From assembly GCA_902795555.1 (NCBI GenBank), contig CADBLV010000283.1, positions 1-10,724 on the forward strand: DNA of 10,724 nucleotides. Reading direction: 5' to 3'. Source of the DNA: an uncultured Eubacteriales bacterium. GTDB taxonomy: Bacteria; Bacillota_A; Clostridia; Christensenellales; Aristaeellaceae. The notes beneath the pieces were generated by a model that was not told the origin of the DNA, did not search any database, and worked only from the letters and a program-made list of their open reading frames with translations. The position numbers and the translations under genes are program-made. Shown here in pieces: positions 1 to 6,910 of the stretch (its first letter is position 1; each line of letters starts with the position of its first letter).

Positions 1-39
1 GCAACGGAAGCGGCAGCACCCGATGCCGGGTTCGCGTGA
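1..39 (+). CDS. 3' end of an upstream gene (partial, frame uncertain)
   Basis: The first 36 bases read in frame 1 as ATEAAAPDAGFA followed by TGA at 37-39. This Ala/Glu/Pro-rich ending resembles the low-complexity tail of the next gene. A competing reading is frame 3, open from base 3 to a TGA at 72-74. That reading would overlap the next start as GTGA and give a basic tail ending KEERM. Both frames have GC-rich third positions and the stretch is too short to decide. Some gene very probably ends here, because the next gene begins with a strong ribosome binding site and no promoter is visible between them. The product cannot be named. Confidence 0.35.
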   Translation, partial: ATEAAAPDAGFA

Positions 40-56
40 AGAGTCATGAAACGCTG

Positions 57-63
57 AAGGAGG
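57..63 (+). promoter_or_regulatory. Ribosome binding site that fixes the GTG start of the sensor gene
   Basis: AAGGAGG lies 7 bases before the GTG at 71. An ATG at 69-71 is followed at once by TGA (72-74), so it cannot start a protein, and GTG 71 is the only usable start at this site. The same motif and spacing, AAGGAGGCAACGCATGA, recurs at 3984-4000 at the next gene junction. Confidence 0.8.
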
Positions 64-70
64 AACGCAT

Positions 71-3000
71 GTGAAGAACAAGAGGATCGGAATCCTGCTT
101 TTTTCACTGCAGATTATCCTGTGCCTGTTCCTGAACTGGGCCGGGGATCAGCTGGTTTCCAGGTTAAACTGGCCTGTCTGGCTTGATTCGGTGGGCACGG
201 TGCTGGCGGCTTATCTGCTGGGTCCTTTCTGCGGCGCGGTGATCGGCGCAACCACGAACCTCCTGGCTCATATCCTGTACGGTATCGCCTGGTATTACGC
301 GCTGATCAGCATCCTGATCGCGGTGATCGTGGGAATTGCCTCGAAGCGGGGAAAGATGAAGGATCTCCTGGGCACCCTGACTGTCGGCACCATCGTGGCC
401 GGTGCTGCGACGATTGCGGCCTATCCGCTGAATCTCCTGCTGAGCGGCTGCAGCACCGGCAACACCTGGGGGGACGCGGTGATCGGCCTGCTTTCCGAAC
501 GCGGATTCCCCAGATGGGGCGGGCTGCTGATCGCCCAGCTGTATGTGGAACTGCTGGATAAGATCCTGATTCTGGTGACGCTGTATCTGATCATTCGGTT
601 GATCGACGCGGTCACGCAGCGAATCAGGGGTAAGAACGAGGAGATTTCCGACAAAGGGGAAGAGACCGAGACAGACGACGACATCATTGCCGGCGCCGGC
701 AAAACCATCGCCGAAGCCCCCGCTCATACAGATCCGAAGCCCCTTTTTGAAACCGCGGGCGCTGCGCCGGTTTCCGAGAACTCTGTCAAGACGACTGAAT
801 CTGCCCGGGTTCAGCCGAATTCCGAATCATCCGCCTCTCCCGTGACGAGGGCGCTGTCGCTGCTGCTGGCGGTGGGACTGGCGCTGGTTTTTGCCGGATC
901 TTCCGGTTTGGCCCGGGCGGAGAACAACGGAACGGCAGACGCCGGTACTGACGCCCATTACAACAATTATGTTCAGACCATCTATTCCACCTCCAACGGT
1001 CTGCCCTGCGGCGAGGCGAATGACATCGCCATGACCTCCGACGGCATTATGTGGATCGGGACCTACGCCGGACTGTATCGCTACAACGGCCGTGAATTCC
1101 GATGGATGGACGGGCTTGATTCCGTTCGGAATGTCAACTGCCTGTATGTGGACGAGGAAGGCCGCCTGTGGATCGGCACCAATGATAACGGCCTCTCCAT
1201 TCTGATCGGCGAGCAGGTGGTCAATGTGATCGACCAGATCCACGGCCTGCCGGCCAACTCTGTCAAATCCATCATCAAAAGCTCGGACGGTTACTATTAT
1301 ATCGGCACCACGGGAAGCATGCAGGTGCTAACGCTGAACTGCGGCCTGCGCCAGGTATGCGTGCTTTCCGAGGTCAGCTATGCCGATCATTCCGCCGCGG
1401 ATCAGAAGGGAAACGTAGCGGCCGTGAACAACGACGGCACGCTCTTCCTGTTGCGCCAGGGTCAGATTGTGGCGTCCCGGAGAATGCTGGGCACCGGCGA
1501 TGTGTTCCGCAGCTGTGTCTTCGATCCGAACGGTAACCTGCTGGCGGCGACCACGGGCAACCGGATTTTCAAATTCCGGATTACCCGCGGGGCTTTTGAA
1601 CCGCTGAAGGTGATCGAGTGCCCCGGGCTGCAGAATATCAAAAACATGCAGTATCTGGACAACGGCACGCTGTTTATCTGCGCGGACAACGGCATCGCCT
1701 ACATTCCTTCCGGCGGGAGTTACGAAAAAATTAACACCAATGAATTTAACAACTCCATCGACAACATGCTGGTCGACTATCAGCAAAACCTCTGGTTTAC
1801 TTCCTCCCGGCTGGGACTTTTGCGGCTGGCGCCTTCGGACTTTCGCGATATCTATGCCATCGCCGGCATGGAAAACCGGGTGGTCAACGCCATCGTTCAG
1901 TGGCAGGACGCCTGGTATTTCGGCACCGACAAGGGCATGGACGCGGTGGATCTGACCGGGAAGACGCAGATTCACGACACCCTGACAGAACGATTTGCCG
2001 GGACGCGGATCCGATGCATGCTGGTGGACCGGGACGATCATCTCTGGGTTTGCACCTATGGGGCGGGCCTGGTGGAGATCATGCCGGACGGCACGGAGTA
2101 TCTGTATAACCGGGAAAACGGCGCCTTCGGCAACCGGGCCCGGGTAGCGCAGCAGCTCTCGGACGGCACAATCCTGGCCGCCGGGGACACGGGGCTCAGC
2201 TTTATCCGGGACCACCGCGTGGAACGCACCATCGGCCACTCCGAAGGAAAGATTACCAGCATGGTGCTGACCATCACGGAGATGCGGGACGGACGTATTC
2301 TGGCAGGAACCGACGGAAACGGCCTGGCTGTGATTGAAAACGGGAAAGTGACCCGGATGCTCACCCGGCAGGACGGCCTGAGCAGCGAGGTGATTCTGCG
2401 GACGGTGCCGGATTCGAAAGACGGCGGCATCTTCGTGGTGACCAGCAACGGCCTGTGCTATATGAATTCGGACGAGAGCGTGCGTACGCTGGATAACTTC
2501 CCCTATTACAACAACTATGATATCTGGATCAGGGGCACGGACGATCTCTTCGTGCTGTCCAGCGCCGGCATTTATACGGTCGACCGGACGGAGCTGCTCA
2601 GCGGAAAGGAAGAAATCGGCTACGATCTGCTGAACTCCCGCCGGGGCCTGAACGGGAGTCTGACCGCCAACGCCTGGACCTGGTTCAACGAGAGCACCGG
2701 CGAGCTTTCCCTGCCCTGCGACACCGGCGTGTTCGTGATTGATACGAACGCGGTGTCTTCCGGCGCGAAGCTCTATCGGATGAGTGTCACCGGCGTGCGC
2801 ACGGACGGCGAATTTCACCGCATCGAGCGGAATGTCACCACCAGGATCGACCGCGGAACCAGCCGCCTGGAAATCCTGCCGGAGGTCATCAATTATACGA
2901 TTCAGGATCCCTATGTGGGCTATATGCTGGAGGGATTCGACCAGCAGTGGACGATCGTGCCTCAGAATACCCTGTCCACTATCTCCTACACGAATCTGCC

Positions 3001-4000
3001 CACCGGGCGTTTCGTGTTCCATCTGGCTGTGTTCGACAACAATCAGGAAAGCATCCTGGCGGAGCGAACCTATTCCTTCATCAAGGAAAAGGCTATGTAC
3101 GACAACGGATGGTTCATCGTCTATATCCTCACCGTGCCGATGTTCACAGTGTTCTGGGTCACATGGATGCTGGTCAGGCGGCGGCAGCGGATCATGGAAG
3201 AACAGCTGGTGAAGGCGGAACTCCAGGCCGAAATGGGTAAGCAAACCGTGATCGCCATCGCCCGTACCGTGGACGCCAAGGACGAACGCACCAGCGAACA
3301 CTCCAAACGCGTGGCCATCTATTCCGAGAAGATCGCCCGTGCCGCTCACATGGATGAGAAACAATGTCAGGATATCAAATGGGCGGCCCAGATGCATGAC
3401 ATCGGCAAGATTGCCATTCCCGATCATATCCTGAATAAGAATTCACGCCTGACGGACGAGGAATACGCGCTCATGAAATCTCACACGACCCGGGGCGCAG
3501 AGATCCTGAAGGATTTCACCCTGCTGAACAACGTGATTGACGGCGCGGAATTCCATCACGAGCGATATGACGGACGGGGCTATCCCAAAGGCCTGAAGGG
3601 AGAGGAGATTCCGTTGTTTGCCCGGATCATCGGGGTGGCGGATGCCTTCGATGCCATGACCGCGAACCGGATTTACCGCAAGCAGATGGACTTCAGCTAT
3701 GTTCTGAATGAGCTGGAGAAGGGCCGGGGAACCCAGTTTGATCCGCAGTTTGTGGATCTGCTGCTGAAGCTGATCCATGACGGCGAGATCGATCTGAACA
3801 AAATCTACCACGTGTCCAGAGAAGCGAGCGAAGAAGCGGAAAAGGCCGCAGAAGCCGCCCGGCAGAACGCGCAGGCCGCGACCGCTGAAGCGGAGAAGCC
3901 CAAGTCCAGCCCGGCGGCGCCTGCCGAAGCGGAGAAGCCCAAGTCCGACCCGGCGGCATCCGCCGAAGCGACCGGGGCTGAGCAAGGAGGCAACGCATGA
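71..4000 (+). CDS. Membrane sensor: S-component-like domain, double propeller, Y_Y_Y, HD-GYP
   Basis: This 1309-residue protein probably senses an external ligand and degrades c-di-GMP in the cytoplasm. Residues 6-178 form about five or six membrane segments; the 37-65 stretch (LDSVGTVLAAYLLGP...) resembles ECF-transporter S components. An acidic linker (about 185-258) leads to a further hydrophobic segment (261-277) ending in a signal-peptidase-like ARA (281-283). Residues about 300-895 carry 14 'DGxxWIGTxxGL'-type repeats (the first Trp is W328), as in two-component regulator propellers. A Y_Y_Y domain (about 935-1005), a membrane helix (1014-1036) and an HD-GYP domain (about 1060-1240) follow. 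H1077, H1109-D1110, H1138 and H1162-H1163 through D1167-G-R-G-Y1171-P match the metal site and signature, so it should be catalytically competent. The tail contains a 13-residue repeat. Family assignments are from motif recognition. The N-terminal assignment is the least certain, and the ligand is unknown. Confidence 0.9.
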   Translation: MKNKRIGILLFSLQIILCLFLNWAGDQLVSRLNWPVWLDSVGTVLAAYLLGPFCGAVIGATTNLLAHILYGIAWYYALISILIAVIVGIASKRGKMKDLLGTLTVGTIVAGAATIAAYPLNLLLSGCSTGNTWGDAVIGLLSERGFPRWGGLLIAQLYVELLDKILILVTLYLIIRLIDAVTQRIRGKNEEISDKGEETETDDDIIAGAGKTIAEAPAHTDPKPLFETAGAAPVSENSVKTTESARVQPNSESSASPVTRALSLLLAVGLALVFAGSSGLARAENNGTADAGTDAHYNNYVQTIYSTSNGLPCGEANDIAMTSDGIMWIGTYAGLYRYNGREFRWMDGLDSVRNVNCLYVDEEGRLWIGTNDNGLSILIGEQVVNVIDQIHGLPANSVKSIIKSSDGYYYIGTTGSMQVLTLNCGLRQVCVLSEVSYADHSAADQKGNVAAVNNDGTLFLLRQGQIVASRRMLGTGDVFRSCVFDPNGNLLAATTGNRIFKFRITRGAFEPLKVIECPGLQNIKNMQYLDNGTLFICADNGIAYIPSGGSYEKINTNEFNNSIDNMLVDYQQNLWFTSSRLGLLRLAPSDFRDIYAIAGMENRVVNAIVQWQDAWYFGTDKGMDAVDLTGKTQIHDTLTERFAGTRIRCMLVDRDDHLWVCTYGAGLVEIMPDGTEYLYNRENGAFGNRARVAQQLSDGTILAAGDTGLSFIRDHRVERTIGHSEGKITSMVLTITEMRDGRILAGTDGNGLAVIENGKVTRMLTRQDGLSSEVILRTVPDSKDGGIFVVTSNGLCYMNSDESVRTLDNFPYYNNYDIWIRGTDDLFVLSSAGIYTVDRTELLSGKEEIGYDLLNSRRGLNGSLTANAWTWFNESTGELSLPCDTGVFVIDTNAVSSGAKLYRMSVTGVRTDGEFHRIERNVTTRIDRGTSRLEILPEVINYTIQDPYVGYMLEGFDQQWTIVPQNTLSTISYTNLPTGRFVFHLAVFDNNQESILAERTYSFIKEKAMYDNGWFIVYILTVPMFTVFWVTWMLVRRRQRIMEEQLVKAELQAEMGKQTVIAIARTVDAKDERTSEHSKRVAIYSEKIARAAHMDEKQCQDIKWAAQMHDIGKIAIPDHILNKNSRLTDEEYALMKSHTTRGAEILKDFTLLNNVIDGAEFHHERYDGRGYPKGLKGEEIPLFARIIGVADAFDAMTANRIYRKQMDFSYVLNELEKGRGTQFDPQFVDLLLKLIHDGEIDLNKIYHVSREASEEAEKAAEAARQNAQAATAEAEKPKSSPAAPAEAEKPKSDPAASAEATGAEQGGNA
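3884..3970 (+). repeat. 39-bp in-frame tandem repeat in the sensor C-terminal tail
   Basis: Two 39-base units (3884-3922 and 3923-3961) and a 9-base partial third (3962-3970) encode AEAEKPKSSPAAP, AEAEKPKSDPAAS and AEA, residues 1272-1300. The units differ at only a few bases, which suggests recent duplication. They lie after the HD-GYP domain in an Ala/Glu/Lys/Pro-rich, probably disordered tail. Confidence 0.85.
3984..3990 (+). promoter_or_regulatory. Ribosome binding site inside the sensor gene for the binding-protein gene
   Basis: AAGGAGG within the last codons of the sensor gene lies 6 bases before the ATG at 3997. That ATG overlaps the sensor stop codon as ATGA (3997-4000), the classic arrangement for translational coupling. 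Confidence 0.85.
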
Positions 4001-5190
4001 AGAAGTATGGAATTCTGACTGTCGTCATTTGCGCCGCCGTCCTGCTGGCCGCCGCGCTTCTGACAGGCTATTGGACCGAGCGTCCTCAAAGCAGCGTCCT
4101 GAAGGTGGGCTTCGTGTATTCCGAGGATGAAAGCACTCCCTATACAGCCAACTTTGTCCAGGCCCAGCGGGCGCTGGAAGAAACCTTCGGCGAACGGGTG
4201 GAGGTGCTTTTCCGCTCGAACGTCCTTTCCCGGGACGCCGAGCGCCCGATGCTGGAACTGATCCGCGCGGGCTGCAGGCTGCTGTTCATCAATATGGACA
4301 CGGACATTCCGGTTTTGCTTGCCCGGGAATATCCGGATGTCCAGTTCTGCCAGCTGTCCATGCCGGACGTCAGCATCGAGGGAACCACCGATAATTATCA
4401 TACGTTCAACGGGGAAATCTTCCAGGCCCGCTATGTTTCCGGCATTGCGGCGGGCATGAAGCTTCGTCAGATGATGGACAGCGGCGCTCTTCAGCCCCGC
4501 GACGCGCTGGTGGGCTATGTAGGGGCCAACTCATCGACGGAGGTCATCTCCGGTTTCACGGCTTTCTTCCTGGGCGTTCGCTCCGTGGCCCCGGAGGCGA
4601 TTATGCGGGTGCGCTACACCGGTTCCTGGAGCAATTACAACGCGGAGAAGGAAGCCGCGCGCAGGCTGATTGAGGAAGGCTGCGTGATCATCGCTCAGCA
4701 TGTCAACACCGCGGCCCCGGCTGTGGCGTGCGAGGAGGCGAAGATGTCCGGCTATACGGTGTGGCATGTGGGCTATCATCAGAGCATGATGGACGTGGCG
4801 CCATCCTGCGCCCTGGTGAGTATCCGCACCAACTTTGCTCCCTATGTTCTAGAAGCGGCCGAAGCTGTCCTGAAGGGGCAGGTGATCGAGGAAGCGGTCA
4901 CCGCTCACGCCCATGGCCGCGATCTTTCCGCCGGCTTTGAAAGCGGGTGGGTGGAACTGTTGGAGCTTAACCGGTTCATTGCGGCCGAGGGCACCGCGGA
5001 GCAGGTGGAAAAGGCCATCGAAGACCTGAAAAAAGGACGGATCCAGGTGTTTTCCGGAAACTATACGGGGGTCAATCCCCGCAATTCCGCGGACATCATT
5101 GACCTGACGAAAGGGTATAACGAAAACGAATACTCCTCCAATCCCTCCTTCGGATACATCCTGAAGGACTGCATCATTGTGGAGAATTGA
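3997..5190 (+). CDS. BMP/PnrA-family substrate-binding protein, membrane-anchored
   Basis: This 397-residue protein resembles the basic membrane protein (BMP, PnrA/Med) family of periplasmic-type binding proteins, which are known to bind nucleosides in several bacteria. Recognisable parts are the first strand (LKVGFVYSEDES, about residue 35), GYVGANSSTEVISGF (from 173), the family-typical TGSWSN (about 208-213) followed by KEAARRLIEEGCVII, and a C-terminal FSGNYTGVNPRN segment. The N-terminus (MKKYGILTVVICAAVLLAAALLTG) is one hydrophobic helix. Cys12 is not in a lipobox, so the protein is probably held by an uncleaved anchor or cleaved by signal peptidase I. It overlaps the sensor gene by 4 bases and ends 18 bases before prfC. 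No permease or ATPase gene lies nearby in the window, so a sensing role with the upstream HD-GYP protein seems likelier than transport. That role is inference, and the ligand is unknown. Confidence 0.85.
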   Translation: MKKYGILTVVICAAVLLAAALLTGYWTERPQSSVLKVGFVYSEDESTPYTANFVQAQRALEETFGERVEVLFRSNVLSRDAERPMLELIRAGCRLLFINMDTDIPVLLAREYPDVQFCQLSMPDVSIEGTTDNYHTFNGEIFQARYVSGIAAGMKLRQMMDSGALQPRDALVGYVGANSSTEVISGFTAFFLGVRSVAPEAIMRVRYTGSWSNYNAEKEAARRLIEEGCVIIAQHVNTAAPAVACEEAKMSGYTVWHVGYHQSMMDVAPSCALVSIRTNFAPYVLEAAEAVLKGQVIEEAVTAHAHGRDLSAGFESGWVELLELNRFIAAEGTAEQVEKAIEDLKKGRIQVFSGNYTGVNPRNSADIIDLTKGYNENEYSSNPSFGYILKDCIIVEN

Positions 5191-5208
5191 GAGAACGGAG
5201 AATAACGA

Positions 5209-6825
5209 ATGATACCAGCCCAGGATACACCGGAATACCGCGCCCTCCTGCATGAGCAGGTGGAAAAGCGCCGCACCTTCGCCATTATATCCCACCCGGA
5301 CGCGGGAAAAACCACGCTGACGGAAAAGCTGCTCCTTTACGGCGGCGCCATCCGCTCGGCGGGCAGCGTCAAGGCCCGGAAAACGGACAAGCACGCCACC
5401 TCCGACTGGATGGAAATTGAGAAACAGCGCGGCATCTCCGTCACGAGTTCCGCCATGCAGTTCATCTATGACGGTTATCGCATCAACATTCTGGACACCC
5501 CCGGTCACCAGGACTTTTCGGAGGATACGTACCGGGTGCTGGTGGCGGCGGACGCGGCCGTGATGCTGCTGGACGCGGCCAAGGGCGTCGAGGCGCAGAC
5601 CATCAAGCTGTTCAGGGTCTGCCGCATGCGCAATATCCCGATTTTCACCTTTGTGAATAAAATGGACCGCGCCGCCAAGGATCCTTTCGCCCTCATGGAG
5701 GAGCTTGAGCAGGTTCTCGGCATCCGCTCCTGCCCGATCAACTGGCCGATCGGCGTGGACGGGGATTTCCAGGGCGTGTATCACCGGGACACGAAAACGG
5801 TTGAGCTGTACACCGGCGGCGATCACGGAAAAACCCGCGTGGAAAAAACCGATCTCTCTCTGGATGATCCGGCGCTGCAAACGGTGCTTGAAAAGCATTA
5901 CCGCGATCGCCTGACAGAGGAAATCGAGCTGCTGGACGAGGCGGGAGATTCCTTCGATCTGGAGAAGGTGCGAAGCGGCGAGCTGACCCCGATGTTCTTC
6001 GGATCCGCGGTGACGAATTTCGGCGTCGAGCCCTTCCTCGATCGCTTTCTGTCCTACACACCGCCGCCGCTTCCCCGGGAGAGTGACCAGGGACTGATTT
6101 CACCAGAGGATCCCTTCTTCTCCGGCTTCATCTTCAAGATTCAGGCCAACATGAATCCGGCGCACCGGGACCGCCTTGCCTTCATGCGCATTGTTTCGGG
6201 CGCTTTTGAGAAGGGCATGGAGGTCTGGCATTCGGGCACGGGCAAACCCGTGGCCCTCAAGCAGCCCCAGCAGTTTATGGCGGACGAGCGGGAAGCAGTG
6301 GAGGAAGCCTGGGCCGGAGATATCATCGGGCTGTTTGATCCGGGGATCTACCGGCTGGGGGATACCCTTTCCACCGGCCCGAAAATCCATTACGCCAACA
6401 TCCCGATTTTCGCTCCGGAGTTTTTCAACCGCGTCCGTCCTCTGGACAGCATGAAACGAAAGCAGTTCCAGAAGGGGATTTCACAGCTGGCCGAGGAAGG
6501 CGCGATTCAGACCTTCCTGCGCACGGAAACCGGGCGGGAGGAATTCATGGTCGGCGTGGTGGGTGTCCTCCAGTTCGAAGTGCTGGAACATCGGCTGCGA
6601 ACGGAGTATCAGACGGAAATCGTCATGGAGTCCATGCCTTTCCGGTTTGTCCGATGGGTGGTGAAAACACCGAAACCCATGGAAGACCTGAAGCTTACCT
6701 CTACTTCCGGCCGCGCGAAAGACAGCCACGACCGGGATGTCCTCCTGTTCGAAAACGAGTGGAGCATCCGCCTGGCCTGTGAGAACAACGAAGGCCTGAT
6801 CCTTCGTGAAACCGCGGAACGGTAA
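5209..6825 (+). CDS. prfC: Peptide chain release factor 3 (RF3)
   Basis: RF3 is a translational GTPase that removes class I release factors (RF1/RF2) from the ribosome after peptide release. All G motifs are present: P-loop SHPDAGKTT (28-36), switch I KQRGISVTSS (72-81), DTPGHQDF (96-103), NKMD (150-153) and a G5-like GSA (265-267). The RF3-specific HATSDWMEIEKQRGISV region and INWPIGVDGDFQGVY segment separate it from EF-G. The length of 538 residues is close to the roughly 529 of E. coli RF3, so the gene looks complete. The ATG has a GGAG 8 bases upstream (5197-5200). It starts 18 bases after the binding-protein gene, with no promoter or terminator between, so it probably shares that transcript. 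No unusual residues or frameshift are seen. Confidence 0.96.
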   Translation: MIPAQDTPEYRALLHEQVEKRRTFAIISHPDAGKTTLTEKLLLYGGAIRSAGSVKARKTDKHATSDWMEIEKQRGISVTSSAMQFIYDGYRINILDTPGHQDFSEDTYRVLVAADAAVMLLDAAKGVEAQTIKLFRVCRMRNIPIFTFVNKMDRAAKDPFALMEELEQVLGIRSCPINWPIGVDGDFQGVYHRDTKTVELYTGGDHGKTRVEKTDLSLDDPALQTVLEKHYRDRLTEEIELLDEAGDSFDLEKVRSGELTPMFFGSAVTNFGVEPFLDRFLSYTPPPLPRESDQGLISPEDPFFSGFIFKIQANMNPAHRDRLAFMRIVSGAFEKGMEVWHSGTGKPVALKQPQQFMADEREAVEEAWAGDIIGLFDPGIYRLGDTLSTGPKIHYANIPIFAPEFFNRVRPLDSMKRKQFQKGISQLAEEGAIQTFLRTETGREEFMVGVVGVLQFEVLEHRLRTEYQTEIVMESMPFRFVRWVVKTPKPMEDLKLTSTSGRAKDSHDRDVLLFENEWSIRLACENNEGLILRETAER

Positions 6826-6834
6826 GTGCTTCCG

Positions 6835-6862
6835 CCGCGACGGGAGATCCGTCCCATCGCGG
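6835..6862 (+). other. Intergenic hairpin between prfC and typA
   Basis: Arms CCGCGACGGGA (6835-6845) and TCCCATCGCGG (6852-6862) form an 11-pair stem with one C/A mismatch and the loop GATCCG. An alternative 5-bp stem, GACGG/CCGTC, uses part of the same bases. No T-run follows, so it is not a standard intrinsic terminator. It could be an RNA processing or attenuation structure, or a weak terminator. Confidence 0.55.
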
Positions 6863-6910
6863 TGAAACGAAACCTGTAACTTGATCTGTGAAAGGAGATC
6901 CTGACCCTTT

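Noticed and set aside
1328..3427. 699-codon open frame on the minus strand inside the sensor gene
   Set aside because: It is a shadow of the sensor gene: no recognisable motif, no convincing ribosome binding site, and the + strand frame carries clear propeller and HD-GYP motifs.
4849..5898. 349-codon minus-strand frame over the BMP-prfC junction
   Set aside because: It covers conserved coding sequence of both genes and shows no protein family features.
6863..6910. Promoter for typA
   Set aside because: TTGATC (6881-6886) has no -10 partner at suitable spacing, and no other pair fits. Cotranscription with prfC or an unseen promoter is equally possible.
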